Assembly: GCF_006363955.1 (NCBI RefSeq)
Contig: NZ_CP040948.1
Coordinates: 1,674,001 to 1,738,000, forward strand
Direction: 5' to 3'
DNA from: Methylophilus medardicus
Lineage (GTDB): Bacteria > Pseudomonadota > Gammaproteobacteria > Burkholderiales > Methylophilaceae
Length of the DNA stretch: 64,000 bases
The notes below the pieces were generated by a model. That model was not told where the DNA came from. It did no database searches and was given only the letters and a program-made list of their open reading frames with translations. The translations under genes were made by a program, and so were the position numbers. Shown in pieces: positions 18,476-28,307 of this stretch (its first letter is position 1; every line of letters starts with the position of its first letter).

Positions 18476-20425
18476 ATGTATGAACAAATCTCGCATTCTT
18501 TGTTGAACGATATTCTCAGTCAGTTTAAACAGCCCAAGGGCGAAGATTGGCAGCACTTTTACACCCGCTTAGGCGCTAATTTTTACGCCATCCACTCGCT
18601 GTTTCACCATCTTTATGGGCACCGTGATGACTTTAAAACGCAGTTAGGCGCACTCATCCGCGTACTCTCGCACCAATACGCCCAACGCGCGCCGCACTTA
18701 AAAGCCAAAGATCTCGAACGCGAAAAAAACCATGATTGGTTTATGCAGCAAAAATGGGTCGGCATGGCGCTATATTGTCAGGGCTTTGCTGGCAACCTAG
18801 CCAATATGCGCGACAAATTAGCTTATTTGCAAGAGCTCGGCGTCAACCTTGTGCATATCCTGCCTATTTGCGATTGCCCGGCGTATGAAAATGATGGCGG
18901 CTATGCAGTGCGCGACTTTAGAAAAGTAGATGCCCGTAACGGCACCATGGCCGATTTAGAGCAACTGATTGCTGCCATGCAACAGTGTGACATGCTGCTG
19001 ACCTTAGATGTGGTGGTCAATCACACCTCTGATGAACATGCTTGGGCCAAGCAAGCAAAACTGGGCGATCCGCATTATCAGGACTACTACTATCTGTATC
19101 CCGACCGCACTATGCCTGACATGTTTGAAGCTGCGATGCCTGAAGTGTTTCCGGAGCACGCGCCCGGCAGCTTCACCTTCAACCCTGAAACAGGCAAATG
19201 GGTGATGACGGTGTTCAACCGCTATCAATGGGATCTCAATTACACCAATCCGGCGGTGTTAATTGAAATGGTGGACATTATTTTATTTTGGGCGAACAAA
19301 GGCGTCGATATTTTACGGCTGGATGCCGTGGCATTTTTGTGGAAAAAAATCGGTAGCAGTTGTCAAAATGAGCGAGAGGCGCATCTGATTTTGCAACTAC
19401 TCAAAGACTGTTGCCAAGTCACCGCGCCCGGCGTCATTTTTATTGCTGAAGCCATTGTGGCCCCGCTCGAAATTATTAAATACTTTGGGGAAGATGCCAT
19501 TAATGCCAAGGAGTGCGAAATTGCCTACAACGCTACGTTTATGGCCTTGCTGTGGGATGCGGTTGCAACCAAACAAACCGTGTTACTCACCAAAGGCGTA
19601 GATGATTTGCCAGAAAAACTGGATCGCGCGACCTGGTTAAACTACGTGCGCTGTCATGACGATATTGGGCTGGGGTTTAGTGATCAGGCCATTATTGCGG
19701 CGGGTTTTGAGCCTGTTTCTCATCGCCGTTTTCTCGTCGACTACTACACTGGCCACTACCCTGAATCGAATGCCAGAGGATTTGCGTTTGGCGTCAACCA
19801 AAAAACCGGGGATGCGAGAATCTCGGGTGCGTTAGCCTCTTTAGCGGGCCTTGAAACGGCGCTCGCCAACCAAGATCCCCCTGCCATCGAAAACGCCATT
19901 CTGACCATTATTCTTCTGCATAATTTGATTATGTCTTTTGGCGGCATCCCGCTTTTGTATTATGGCGATGCCGTGGGCACACTGAACAATGACAGCTACT
20001 TGCAAGATGAAAATAAGATGCACGATAACCGCTGGGTGCATCGGCCAACGCTAGATTGGGAGGTGGTTGCCCTGAAAAATCAAGATGGCAGCGTGCAACA
20101 GCACCTGTTTAGTCAAATCAAGCAACTGATTGCCATGCGTAAAGAAATAGCCGCGTTTGCAGACCTGAATAACCGTGAATTAATTGCACTTGAAAACCCG
20201 CATCTGTTTGCCTTCTATCGGGATGTCCAAACGGGCATGCACGCCAAAGTCGTTGTCATCGCCAATTTTGATACTGAAGCGCAAGCGGTGTCTCTGCAAC
20301 CCTTTCGCCAAAGGGGTTTGTTTAAGGCGCCTATGTTGACTGAATTATCGACCGGTCAGTCACTCTCCATCACAGACGAACAACTCGTGATTCCCAAACT
20401 CACCGCCTACTGGCTATCCACTTAA
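18476..20425 (+). CDS. ams: Amylosucrase (GH13)
   Basis: A 649-residue GH13 enzyme of amylosucrase length and layout: a helical N-terminal domain, then a (beta/alpha)8 barrel with all catalytic residues. These are the nucleophile D283 in ILRLDAV, the acid/base E325 in FIAEA, and D395 in RCHDD. Amylosucrase splits sucrose, transferring glucose to an alpha-1,4-glucan and releasing fructose. Its pairing with sucrose-phosphate synthase, only 3 bases away, suggests a cycle that makes sucrose under osmotic stress and turns it into glucan when stress is relieved. Sucrose hydrolase and sucrose phosphorylase are related alternatives, but length and context favour amylosucrase. A GGAGGG ribosome site lies inside the end of the preceding gene. 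Confidence 0.88.
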   Translation: MYEQISHSLLNDILSQFKQPKGEDWQHFYTRLGANFYAIHSLFHHLYGHRDDFKTQLGALIRVLSHQYAQRAPHLKAKDLEREKNHDWFMQQKWVGMALYCQGFAGNLANMRDKLAYLQELGVNLVHILPICDCPAYENDGGYAVRDFRKVDARNGTMADLEQLIAAMQQCDMLLTLDVVVNHTSDEHAWAKQAKLGDPHYQDYYYLYPDRTMPDMFEAAMPEVFPEHAPGSFTFNPETGKWVMTVFNRYQWDLNYTNPAVLIEMVDIILFWANKGVDILRLDAVAFLWKKIGSSCQNEREAHLILQLLKDCCQVTAPGVIFIAEAIVAPLEIIKYFGEDAINAKECEIAYNATFMALLWDAVATKQTVLLTKGVDDLPEKLDRATWLNYVRCHDDIGLGFSDQAIIAAGFEPVSHRRFLVDYYTGHYPESNARGFAFGVNQKTGDARISGALASLAGLETALANQDPPAIENAILTIILLHNLIMSFGGIPLLYYGDAVGTLNNDSYLQDENKMHDNRWVHRPTLDWEVVALKNQDGSVQQHLFSQIKQLIAMRKEIAAFADLNNRELIALENPHLFAFYRDVQTGMHAKVVVIANFDTEAQAVSLQPFRQRGLFKAPMLTELSTGQSLSITDEQLVIPKLTAYWLST

Positions 20426-20454
20426 CCAGAACGACGAAAGGACGCATCAACCTC

Positions 20455-21333
20455 ATGTCATGGTTTACTTACTTAGGGATCGAAAATCCCGCACAAATGC
20501 TCGCGCTGGTGAAAATGTTGCTGCGCATTTTTTTAATTATCGGCATTGCCTACTTTCTCAATCGGCTGAGTAAACAATTGATTGTCAAACTGCGCGATAC
20601 ATTCAACGCTAGGCAAGCAGATAATATCGAAGAAATCAAACGGTTAAACACCCTCAGCATGGTGCTTCGCTATATTGTCACTACCGTCATTCTCGCGATT
20701 ACCGTGGTCGAGATTCTGCACGAACTGGGCATTTCAATCGCTCCGGTACTGGCAGCTGCAGGGGTGGTTGGGCTGGCAGTGGGTTTTGGTGCGCAGAGTT
20801 TGGTCAAAGATTACTTTAACGGTTTTTTTCTACTGCTCGAAAATCAGATTCGTAAAGACGATGTGGTCGAGATTGCCGACAAGGCCGGCTTGGTTGAAGA
20901 AATCACGCTACGCTATATCAAAATGCGTGATTATGAAGGCAATGTACATTATGTGCCGAATGGACAAATAACCACAGTCACCAACCGCTCGCGCGATTAT
21001 GCCTATGCCGTGATGGATATCGGAGTGGCCTATAAGGAAAATATTGAGATGGTCATGCAGATCATGCAAGAGGTTGGCAACGCGCTCTATGCAGACACTG
21101 CCTTCAATGACAAGATTCTGGATGCACTGGAAATGGCAGGGGTAGATGAGCTGGGTGATTCAGCGGTGGTGATTCGCTGTCGTTACAAGGTTCGCCCTCT
21201 GGAGCAATGGACGATCAAACGCGAGTATTTGAAACGCATTAAAAACGCATTTGATCAACAGGGCATTGAAATTCCATTCCCACATCTGACGGTCTATCAA
21301 GGCGCTATCCAGCAGGCCTTGGCCCTTGATTAA
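20455..21333 (+). CDS. Small-conductance mechanosensitive channel (MscS family)
   Basis: A 292-residue MscS-type channel. Three N-terminal membrane helices (about 15-40, 65-90, 95-120) are followed by the Gly/Ala-rich pore helix (VVGLAVGFGAQSLVKDYFNG) and a cytoplasmic beta plus alpha/beta vestibule. MscS channels open on sudden membrane tension and release solutes, protecting cells from hypo-osmotic lysis. The gene starts 29 bases after amylosucrase on the same strand, after a GAAAGGA ribosome site. That places solute synthesis, solute consumption and solute release in one apparent operon. Confidence 0.9.
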   Translation: MSWFTYLGIENPAQMLALVKMLLRIFLIIGIAYFLNRLSKQLIVKLRDTFNARQADNIEEIKRLNTLSMVLRYIVTTVILAITVVEILHELGISIAPVLAAAGVVGLAVGFGAQSLVKDYFNGFFLLLENQIRKDDVVEIADKAGLVEEITLRYIKMRDYEGNVHYVPNGQITTVTNRSRDYAYAVMDIGVAYKENIEMVMQIMQEVGNALYADTAFNDKILDALEMAGVDELGDSAVVIRCRYKVRPLEQWTIKREYLKRIKNAFDQQGIEIPFPHLTVYQGAIQQALALD

Positions 21334-21350
21334 AAACGGGTGAAAACCCG
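21332..21350 (-). terminator. Terminator between mscS and the convergent membrane gene
   Basis: CGGGT (21337-21341) and ACCCG (21346-21350) form a 5-bp stem with a GAAA/TTTC loop. On the minus strand it is followed by TTTTTAA, a good U tract for the leftward gene ending at 21362. On the plus strand the tail is only CTTTG, so it would terminate the mscS transcript less well. Confidence 0.65.
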
Positions 21351-21361
21351 CTTTGTTAAGA

Positions 21362-21838
21362 TTAGAGTATGCGGCGTTTCTGTTTGTAGCGATAGGCAAG
21401 CAAGATCACAATCCCGGCCAGATTCGGCCACCAGATATACCAATGTGACCACGGAATACCATCCACTTTGACATCAGACAGTGGCCACAACAATGGCGTG
21501 GCGAAGTAATCAAGGCTATGAAATGGAAAATCCAGCAGAATATGAAATGGCCATGCCAGCATGGCAAAAGCAATTTCTTTACGCCAGACCGCCATCAGAC
21601 CAATCACCACAAAGGCAACCACAAAACTATGTCCCACGGTATACGCTGGATAAATCCATGCAGGCAACGTCGATAAAGCGGGCTTGCCCCAGGTGTAGTT
21701 ACCTTCTATCACGCGCAACAAAAATAAAGCGCCAAAAGAGATCAGGTCTGGCATCGCCCCCATCAAGGCAGCAAATTTGGGGTATCTGCGAAAGCCAAAT
21801 AGTCCGAATCCCCACAAGGCGTGGCTAAAGGTATCCAT
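21362..21838 (-). CDS. Small inner-membrane protein, YdjM/DUF457-like
   Basis: A 158-residue polytopic membrane protein with about four hydrophobic segments. Conserved-looking polar residues sit in the membrane context: MDTFSHALWG at the start, GHSFVVA in the middle and HILLDFPFHSLD later. This His/Asp pattern resembles the YdjM/DUF457 family of predicted membrane-bound metal-dependent hydrolases, but no activity is established for this group. It lies 15 bases downstream of glmM on the same strand and is probably the last gene of the folP-glmM transcript. The assignment rests on motif resemblance only. Confidence 0.6.
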   Translation of the reverse strand: MDTFSHALWGFGLFGFRRYPKFAALMGAMPDLISFGALFLLRVIEGNYTWGKPALSTLPAWIYPAYTVGHSFVVAFVVIGLMAVWRKEIAFAMLAWPFHILLDFPFHSLDYFATPLLWPLSDVKVDGIPWSHWYIWWPNLAGIVILLAYRYKQKRRIL

Positions 21839-21853
21839 TTCATCCCCCTATCA

Positions 21854-23206
21854 CTAGGCAGATAACTGACGAATCACCGTTGCCAGCTGTTCTGCTTGCG
21901 ATTGTACCAAGGCCGCATTTAAGCCTTCTACCATTACCCGAATTTTAGGCTCGGTGCCAGAAGCGCGCAATAGTACGCGGCCTTGACCATGCAATGCTTG
22001 TTCGGCTTGGCTCACCGCCGTTTGTACCGCCGCCTGCTGCAAGTCTAGTTTTTGTTGGGTAGTGACATTGATCAACACTTGCGGATAGAGCGTTAAATCA
22101 GCCCCTAGCTGCTGTAGGGTTTTACCGCTCTCACGCAAAGATTGCAGTACCTGTAACGCGGCAATAATCGCGTCACCACTGGTATGTTTATCCAAGGTGA
22201 GGATATGCCCAGAATTTTCACCGCCTAGTTTCCAGTTCTTTTCTTGTAACAGCTCCAACACATAACGGTCACCCACCTTGGCACGACCAAAGGGAATCTG
22301 GTGCTTTTGTAAGGCATGCTCGAGTGCCAAATTGGTCATCAGCGTGCCCGCCACACCGCCTTTGAGTTTCCCTTTGGCATACAACCCCATGGCAATGATA
22401 TACAGTAACTGATCGCCGTCGAGCAGCTGACCGGCACCGTCCACCATCATCACCCGGTCGCCGTCACCATCGAAGGCAATCCCTAAGTCTGCATGATGCG
22501 CAACCACGGCTTGTTGCAGCGCTTGTGGATGCGTTGAGCCCACATTTTCGTTGATATTCAACCCGTCCGGCTGATTGCCAATGGCAATCACCTCAGCGCC
22601 TAACTCGTGAAACACCGGCGGGGCCACATGGTAAGTGGCGCCATGCGCACAATCGAGAACAATTTTAAGCCCACGCAAATCGAGATGATTCGGAAAAGTA
22701 CTTTTACAGAACTCGACGTAACGGCCCGCCGCGTCATCCACCCGTTTTGCCTTACCCAAGTGCGCAGAGGCCATCACCTGCATGGGCTTGGCTAATTCAG
22801 CCTCGATCGCGTATTCGATGTCATCCGGCAGCTTTGTCCCTTGTGCCGAAAAAAACTTAATGCCATTGTCATCGTAAGGATTGTGTGAGGCCGAAATCAC
22901 AATGCCCGCCTGCGCCCGCAGCGCCCGCGTCAAATAAGCCACGGCAGGGGTCGGCATGGGGCCGGTGAGTAACACATCCACGCCAGCGGCAGATAAGCCC
23001 GCCTCCAATGAAGCTTCGAGCATATAGCCCGAAATACGCGTATCTTTGCCAATCAACACCGTGGGACGCTTTCCCATCGGCAAATGCTCATGATTCGCTA
23101 ACACACGTCCAGCAGCGTAGCCAAGCTTCATGACAAACTCTGGCGTGATCACCGACTCCCCCACGCGTCCACGAATGCCATCGGTACCAAAATATTGTTT
23201 ACTCAT
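21854..23206 (-). CDS. glmM: Phosphoglucosamine mutase
   Basis: A 450-residue GlmM, converting glucosamine-6-phosphate to glucosamine-1-phosphate for UDP-GlcNAc and hence peptidoglycan and LPS. The start region YFGTDGIRG, the phosphoserine loop ISASHNP (S107), the magnesium loop DGDGDR and the C-terminal phosphate-binding [12 protein letters not shown] are all intact. A GGAT ribosome site precedes the ATG. It follows folP by 30 bases in the same direction. The ftsH-folP-glmM order is widely conserved in proteobacteria. Confidence 0.96.
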   Translation of the reverse strand: MSKQYFGTDGIRGRVGESVITPEFVMKLGYAAGRVLANHEHLPMGKRPTVLIGKDTRISGYMLEASLEAGLSAAGVDVLLTGPMPTPAVAYLTRALRAQAGIVISASHNPYDDNGIKFFSAQGTKLPDDIEYAIEAELAKPMQVMASAHLGKAKRVDDAAGRYVEFCKSTFPNHLDLRGLKIVLDCAHGATYHVAPPVFHELGAEVIAIGNQPDGLNINENVGSTHPQALQQAVVAHHADLGIAFDGDGDRVMMVDGAGQLLDGDQLLYIIAMGLYAKGKLKGGVAGTLMTNLALEHALQKHQIPFGRAKVGDRYVLELLQEKNWKLGGENSGHILTLDKHTSGDAIIAALQVLQSLRESGKTLQQLGADLTLYPQVLINVTTQQKLDLQQAAVQTAVSQAEQALHGQGRVLLRASGTEPKIRVMVEGLNAALVQSQAEQLATVIRQLSA

Positions 23207-23236
23207 TACGATTATCCTTAGGGCTTTTGCCTGAAT

Positions 23237-24061
23237 TTATTTTAATGCAGCCACTACTTTGAGGGCTTCGACCGTCGCTTTAACATCATGTACCCGCAAC
23301 AGGTGGGCGCCATGCATGGCACTGATGACCGCAGCCGCCACGCTGGCATGCAAGCGCGCATCCACATCATTGCCGGTCATTTGCCCCAACACGGATTTTC
23401 GAGACAAGCCCACTAGCAAAGGGCAATTTAATGCTACCAGTTCCGGTAAGGCTTTCACCAAGGCAATATTATGGCTACGCGTTTTACCAAAACCAAAGCC
23501 AGGGTCAAACATGATACGTGATGGTGCAATCCCGGCCGCCAGACAGGCGTCGCGCTGGTTGCTTAAAAACTGTTTTACCTCGGCTACTACATCGGTATAG
23601 TGCGGATCAAGTTGCATGGTTTGTGGCGTGCCTTGCATATGCATGATGCATACACCCACCTGACTACCCGCAACCACCTCCAACGCCCCCGGCGTTTGCA
23701 AGCCACGGACATCGTTCACCATGCTCGCACCCGCAGCGATCGCCGCGCGCATCACTTCAGGTTTGTAGGTATCAATTGAAATCGGCACGGGAATGTCTCG
23801 TGCGACTAATGCCTCGATCACGGGGATGACGCGTTGCAACTCTTCGTCAAGTGGAACCGGCTGCGCGTTAGGTCGCGTCGATTCACCACCAATGTCCAAA
23901 ATCGCTGCCCCTTGCTCAATCAACAACAGTGCCTGCGCGACCGCAGCCTCCTGTTGCGCAAACTGACCACCATCCGAGAAGGAATCAGGCGTCACATTGA
24001 GTATGCCCATGACTTTGGGGGAATCAAACTGCAGGCTGAAATGTCCGCATTCAAACAGCAT
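23237..24061 (-). CDS. folP: Dihydropteroate synthase
   Basis: A 274-residue DHPS that condenses p-aminobenzoate with the pterin pyrophosphate in folate synthesis; it is the sulfonamide target. Signatures are ILNVTPDSFSDGG near the N-terminus, DIGGESTRP, the VNDVRG strand and the MFDPGFGFGKT loop. It lies between ftsH and glmM on the minus strand. A strong hairpin separates it from ftsH, so it probably has its own promoter; a TACAAT lies at 24067-24072, very close to the start codon, and no convincing -35 accompanies it. Confidence 0.95.
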   Translation of the reverse strand: MLFECGHFSLQFDSPKVMGILNVTPDSFSDGGQFAQQEAAVAQALLLIEQGAAILDIGGESTRPNAQPVPLDEELQRVIPVIEALVARDIPVPISIDTYKPEVMRAAIAAGASMVNDVRGLQTPGALEVVAGSQVGVCIMHMQGTPQTMQLDPHYTDVVAEVKQFLSNQRDACLAAGIAPSRIMFDPGFGFGKTRSHNIALVKALPELVALNCPLLVGLSRKSVLGQMTGNDVDARLHASVAAAVISAMHGAHLLRVHDVKATVEALKVVAALK

Positions 24062-24075
24062 AGGTCATTGTATGT

Positions 24076-24108
24076 CCAAAAAAACAAAGGCTGGCAAATG
24101 CCAGCCTT
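24076..24108 (-). terminator. Terminator after ftsH
   Basis: A perfect 9-bp stem (24087-24095 with 24100-24108) and 4-base loop is followed on the minus strand by TTTGTTTTTTTGG. A second, imperfect hairpin with CGGG/CCCG arms sits just upstream at 24122-24148. Together they make an efficient-looking end to the rlmE-ftsH transcript before folP. Confidence 0.85.
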
Positions 24109-24154
24109 GTTATTTTAACTGAAAGCGGGGGTGTAAAACACCCGCTTTTATACC

Positions 24155-26065
24155 TTAAGCATTACTTTCAGTCTCATCACCTTTTGCCGTTGGTTGAGGC
24201 GCAGGATTCACAATCGGGCCTGTACCACTGCCACCAGAGCTCACCACTGGACCATTTTTTGGTTTTGGCGCCCGCACTGGCAAGCCCGCCATAATGTCAT
24301 TGATTTGATCCGCATCGATGGTTTCCATTTCCATTAACGCTTTGGTCATGGCCTCGACTTTATCGCGATTGTCTTCAAGCAATTTGCGGGCAAGACTATA
24401 CTGCTCATCCAAGATACGGCGGATTTCTGCATCCACTTTTTGTTGAGTGGCTTCAGACACTGTGCGGGAAGACATGCTACCCATCCATGAATCTTGCTCA
24501 CTACCAGCATACACCATGGTGCCCAGACTATCGGACATGCCATATTTAGTCACCATGTCACGTGCCATTTTGGTGGCGCGTTCAAAGTCATTAGAAGCCC
24601 CGGTAGACATTTGATGCATGAAAATTTCTTCAGCAATACGGCCGCCAAACAGAATAGAAATATCTTCTAACATCTTGTCTTTGTAGTTACTGATGCGGTC
24701 ATGTTCCGGCAACTGCCAGGTCAAACCCAAAGCCCAGCCGCGCGGCATAATAGTCACTTTGTGTACAGGATCCGCTTTGGGTAGCAGTTTAGCCACCACC
24801 GCATGTCCAGACTCATGGTAAGCCGTATTCAGTCTTTCCTCTTCGCGCATCACCATTGATTTACGCTCAGGACCCATAAAAATCTTGTCCTTAGCATCCT
24901 CAAAATCTTGCATATCAACAGTGCGTTTATTGCGGCGTGCTGCAAATAAGGCGGATTCGTTTACCAAGTTCGCGAGATCGGCACCGCTGAAACCAGGCGT
25001 ACCACGCGCTAGAATGTCCGCTCTCACATCTGGGTCAATCGGCACTTTGCGCATATGCACATTCAAGATTTGCTCACGGCCTTTAATATCTGGCAAGCCA
25101 ACCATCACCTGACGGTCAAAACGGCCTGGACGCAGTAAAGCTTTATCCAATACATCTGCACGGTTCGTGGCAGCAATCACAATCACGCCGGAGTTTGCCT
25201 CAAAACCGTCCATCTCAACCAGCATTTGGTTCAAGGTTTGCTCGCGCTCATCATTACCGCCGCCAGTACCGGCGCCACGATGGCGGCCAACTGCATCAAT
25301 TTCGTCAATGAAAATGATACAAGGAGAGTTTTTCTTAGCGGTTTCAAACATGTCACGCACACGCGCCGCACCTACCCCAACAAACATTTCAACAAAGTCA
25401 GATCCTGAAATACTGAAGAAAGGCACTTTGGCTTCGCCAGCGATGGCACGAGCCAACAACGTTTTACCAGTCCCAGGTGGGCCCACCATCAACACGCCCC
25501 GAGGGATACGCCCGCCTAGCTTCTGAAACTTTGTTGGATCTTTCAAGAAGTCCACCAGCTCAGACACTTCTTCTTTGGCTTCGTCGCAACCAGCTACATC
25601 AGCAAAGGTCGTGCTGTTGTTGGATTCGTCCAATTGACGGGCTTTACTTTTGCCGAATGAGAACGGACCGCCGCCCTTGCCGCCACCTTGCATCTGGCGC
25701 ATGAAGAAAATCCAAACACCGATCAACAGAACCATTGGGAACCAAGACACGAAGATACTCATGAGGACAGACTCATGCTCTTCCGGTTTAGCCTCAACGA
25801 TCACATTATTTTTCAGAAGATCTGACACCATCCATGGATCAGATGGCGTGAAGGTGTCGTAGTTTTTGCCCTCGTTGGTGGTCACGTGCAGTGAGCGACC
25901 ATCGATTTGCACTTTTGCAACGCGGCCATCTCTCACCTCTTGCATGAACTGAGAATAAACCACTTGACCACCACTTCTGGCGGTGCCGCTGAATTGGTTA
26001 AATACCGTCATCAGCAACAAAGCGATCGCTACCCAAATCGCAATATTTTTCAATAGATTATTCAA
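24155..26065 (-). CDS. ftsH: ATP-dependent zinc metalloprotease FtsH
   Basis: A 636-residue membrane AAA+ protease degrading misassembled membrane proteins and regulators such as LpxC. There is one N-terminal helix, a periplasmic domain and a second helix (about 103-122). The AAA module has Walker A GPPGTGKT (195-202) and Walker B IIFIDEID. The zinc site is HESGH (H417, E418, H421), and a Gly/Pro-rich tail follows. The start codon is TTG at 26065: no ATG is available, the N-terminus [11 protein letters not shown] matches the family from its first residue, and an AAGGA lies about 6 bases upstream. It follows rlmE by 147 bases. Confidence 0.96.
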   Translation of the reverse strand: MNNLLKNIAIWVAIALLLMTVFNQFSGTARSGGQVVYSQFMQEVRDGRVAKVQIDGRSLHVTTNEGKNYDTFTPSDPWMVSDLLKNNVIVEAKPEEHESVLMSIFVSWFPMVLLIGVWIFFMRQMQGGGKGGGPFSFGKSKARQLDESNNSTTFADVAGCDEAKEEVSELVDFLKDPTKFQKLGGRIPRGVLMVGPPGTGKTLLARAIAGEAKVPFFSISGSDFVEMFVGVGAARVRDMFETAKKNSPCIIFIDEIDAVGRHRGAGTGGGNDEREQTLNQMLVEMDGFEANSGVIVIAATNRADVLDKALLRPGRFDRQVMVGLPDIKGREQILNVHMRKVPIDPDVRADILARGTPGFSGADLANLVNESALFAARRNKRTVDMQDFEDAKDKIFMGPERKSMVMREEERLNTAYHESGHAVVAKLLPKADPVHKVTIMPRGWALGLTWQLPEHDRISNYKDKMLEDISILFGGRIAEEIFMHQMSTGASNDFERATKMARDMVTKYGMSDSLGTMVYAGSEQDSWMGSMSSRTVSEATQQKVDAEIRRILDEQYSLARKLLEDNRDKVEAMTKALMEMETIDADQINDIMAGLPVRAPKPKNGPVVSSGGSGTGPIVNPAPQPTAKGDETESNA

Positions 26066-26212
26066 GGTGGTTCCTTAATTTTAAAATCGAAAGGCAGGGA
26101 GATCCCTAACTGGAACTATGGAGGCAAAACCTAAATTTTCAAGCCTTTAATGCCATTGTATACCCAAATTTTTGTATGGGCGACGAAACTAGAGGCAAAA
26201 AACCATGGCAAT

Positions 26213-26833
26213 TCAAGCTTTACGCTGTAAGCCCAATAAATATACTTCGCTACTACGGTCACGTGAAGCTTTAGGTTTACGGGTCACCACTTTTTCAAAT
26301 TGGTCGCGCATTTGCTTCACAATGTCGTCAAACCCACTCCCAATAAAAACTTTGACCAGAATATTACCGCCGGGTTTCAACCATTGTTGACAAAAATCCA
26401 GTGCGAGCTCGGTTAAGTAAGTTGCGCCTGCTTGATCTACATCTTTTAGACCACTCATATTCGGAGCCATGTCGGCAATGACCAGGTCTACTAACTTATG
26501 ATTAAGCGTGGCTTCGAGTTGCTTGAGAACGGTCTCTTCGCGAAAGTCACCACAAATAAATTCCACCCCCGGAATCGGATGCATCTCCAGTATGTCGAGG
26601 GCGATGACTCGCCCCTGCCCCTTGATGCGCTGCACCGCCACTTGCGACCAACTGCCTGGTGTTGAACCAAGATCAACCACCGTCATGCCGGGCTTGATCA
26701 ATTTATCTTTATCGTCAATCTCCAGCAGTTTATAAGCTGCCCGCGCACGGTAACCGTCTTTTTGGGCCTGTTTTACGAACGGATCATTCAAGTGTTCCTG
26801 CATCCAAGCTTTGCTGGTTTTGGAGGGTTTCAT
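26213..26833 (-). CDS. rlmE: 23S rRNA (U2552) 2'-O-ribose methyltransferase
   Basis: A 206-residue RlmE (FtsJ/RrmJ), methylating U2552 in the A-loop of 23S rRNA late in 50S assembly. The SAM-binding motif VVDLGSTPGSWSQVA, the catalytic aspartate in VIADMAPNMSG and the downstream lysine in ILVKVFIG follow the K-D-K-E arrangement. GSTPGSW is a slight variant of the more common GAAPGGW. It is the first gene of the leftward rlmE-ftsH transcript and is divergent from yhbY, 55 bases apart, as in many proteobacteria. Confidence 0.95.
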   Translation of the reverse strand: MKPSKTSKAWMQEHLNDPFVKQAQKDGYRARAAYKLLEIDDKDKLIKPGMTVVDLGSTPGSWSQVAVQRIKGQGRVIALDILEMHPIPGVEFICGDFREETVLKQLEATLNHKLVDLVIADMAPNMSGLKDVDQAGATYLTELALDFCQQWLKPGGNILVKVFIGSGFDDIVKQMRDQFEKVVTRKPKASRDRSSEVYLLGLQRKA

Positions 26834-26888
26834 AGGGGGAATTCCTGCTTCATGCTAAAATACTGATTGTTTTCAAGGAAATTTTTGC

Positions 26889-27197
26889 ATGCAATTAAAC
26901 AGCAAACAAATCGCTTATTTACGTGGCCTGGCACACACTTTAAACCCGGTTGTCATGATAGGCAATAATGGGCTGACCGACGCCGTTTTAAAAGAAATTG
27001 ATGTAAGTCTTAATGCACACGAACTGATTAAAGTGCAAGTGGCTGGTGACGACCGCGAGTTGCGCAAATCACTGCTGACTGAGATTGCAGAAAAAGCCAA
27101 CGCAGTGGCTGTCCACCACATTGGCAAACAATTAGTGTTTTATCGCGCCAGTGACATGGTGAAAGCTTCAGCCAAGATTGTCATTCCAAAGCTGTAA
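26889..27197 (+). CDS. yhbY: CRM-domain ribosome assembly protein YhbY
   Basis: A 102-residue single CRM (CRS1-YhbY) domain protein associated with pre-50S particles. The signature GNNGLTDAVLKEID contains the GxxG RNA-binding loop, and ELIKVQV is typical. An AAGGAA ribosome site lies 8 bases before the ATG. It is divergent from rlmE, so two 50S-maturation genes share one intergenic region. A strong bidirectional terminator follows. Confidence 0.93.
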   Translation: MQLNSKQIAYLRGLAHTLNPVVMIGNNGLTDAVLKEIDVSLNAHELIKVQVAGDDRELRKSLLTEIAEKANAVAVHHIGKQLVFYRASDMVKASAKIVIPKL

Positions 27198-27212
27198 TCC
27201 AGCCGTGACAAC

Positions 27213-27242
27213 AAAAAACGCGCTATTTAAAGCGCGTTTTTT
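27213..27242. terminator. Bidirectional terminator between yhbY and the DUF4149 gene
   Basis: A 12-bp perfect stem (27213-27224 with 27231-27242) around a 6-base loop. The outer part is A6 on one side and T6 on the other, so the GC-rich core ACGCGCT is followed by U residues in either transcript. It serves both convergent genes. Confidence 0.92.
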
Positions 27243-27250
27243 ATTTGGGC

Positions 27251-27712
27251 CTAACTGGATTTAATCACCAACCACAGCCCAAGCAAACACTCGATCAAGT
27301 AAGCAATACTGGCAATACCGTGCCATGTTTTAAACCGGCTAGCAAACACACTTTGCATCACATCATTTGGTAGGGCACTGGCTTTTAACTGCGCAAGCAA
27401 CGGTTGAATACCGAACTCACCAATGAGGACTAATATCCACATAAAAAATACCACCCAAAACAAACCTTGCTTGAAGGCTGACAACCCCTCACCAGCCAAT
27501 CGTTGCAACAGTAACCACAAACCACTTGCGAGACCGATATAACTCACAATCGTAAACAGGCGCCCTGCCACCTGGCCAGCCAATTGGCGATCAGGGATGG
27601 TCTGAAACAACACACTAGCGGTTAAGGCAGTCATCCATAACGCCCCAACCCAGAGTGTCACTAACACAGGATTAATCCAAACGGTGAGTCCTGATTGCTT
27701 GGCCATGGGCAT
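27251..27712 (-). CDS. DUF4149 inner-membrane protein
   Basis: A 153-residue protein with four hydrophobic segments (about 13-35, 50-70, 80-105, 130-150). It resembles DUF4149 proteins, with an N-terminal WVGALW and a C-terminal SRFKTWHGIASIAYLIE segment containing conserved-looking Trp and His. Function is unknown. It starts 6 bases after the greA stop, a neighbourhood often seen in betaproteobacteria. A GGAG lies just upstream and could serve the ATG at 27712 (3-base gap) or the one at 27706 (9-base gap, better spacing). Confidence 0.8.
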   Translation of the reverse strand: MPMAKQSGLTVWINPVLVTLWVGALWMTALTASVLFQTIPDRQLAGQVAGRLFTIVSYIGLASGLWLLLQRLAGEGLSAFKQGLFWVVFFMWILVLIGEFGIQPLLAQLKASALPNDVMQSVFASRFKTWHGIASIAYLIECLLGLWLVIKSS

Positions 27713-27718
27713 GCACTC

Positions 27719-28201
27719 CTAAATGTAGAGTACTTCGATAATTTCGTACTCTTTCACGCCACCGGGCGATTGCACTTCAACCACTTCACCCTCTGATTTA
27801 CCAATCAGGCCGCGTGCAATCGGCGAGCTCACCGAAATTTTTCCGTTTTTGATATCGGCTTCATCTTCACCGACGATCTGATAGGTTTTAGGCTCGCCTG
27901 AATCTAAGTCCTCAAAACGGACGGTGGCACCAAACACCACACGACCCTCCGCATTTAATGTGGTTGGATCAATAATTTGCAGGTTTGACAGCTTCGCTTC
28001 AAGCTCAGAGATACGACCCTCGATAAAGCTCTGGCGCTCTTTCGCTGACTCGTATTCGGCATTCTCTGACAAATCACCCTGCGCGCGCGCTTCGGCAATG
28101 GCCTGAATAATATTTGGTCTGTCGACCGCACGCAAACGTTGTAATTCTTCCTTGAGCAATTCTGCGCCAAGCACGGTCACAGGAATTTGATGTACTGCCA
28201 T
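27719..28201 (-). CDS. greA: Transcription elongation factor GreA
   Basis: A 160-residue GreA that rescues backtracked RNA polymerase by stimulating transcript cleavage. The N-terminal coiled coil carries the catalytic acidic tip in [10 protein letters not shown], followed by the C-terminal globular domain ([14 protein letters not shown]). The frame extends upstream, but the ATG at 28201 has GAAGG at 8 bases and gives the expected N-terminal length. It lies downstream of carB, beyond a hairpin, in the common carA-carB-greA order. Confidence 0.96.
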   Translation of the reverse strand: MAVHQIPVTVLGAELLKEELQRLRAVDRPNIIQAIAEARAQGDLSENAEYESAKERQSFIEGRISELEAKLSNLQIIDPTTLNAEGRVVFGATVRFEDLDSGEPKTYQIVGEDEADIKNGKISVSSPIARGLIGKSEGEVVEVQSPGGVKEYEIIEVLYI

Positions 28202-28229
28202 GTGAAATACCTTCAAAAAAATAACTATA

Positions 28230-28259
28230 AAAAAATAAACCACACCCAAACGAGCGTGG
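28230..28259 (-). terminator. Terminator-like hairpin between carB and greA
   Basis: On the minus strand CCACGC (28259-28254) pairs with GTGTGG (28245-28240), including one G-U pair, and is followed by TTTATTTTTTT. It would reduce read-through from carAB into greA, consistent with greA having separate expression. Confidence 0.65.
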
Positions 28260-28307
28260 CTTATTTCAGTAATGGATAATGCCTAAAGCAATTTGTTCCA
28301 GTGTAAG

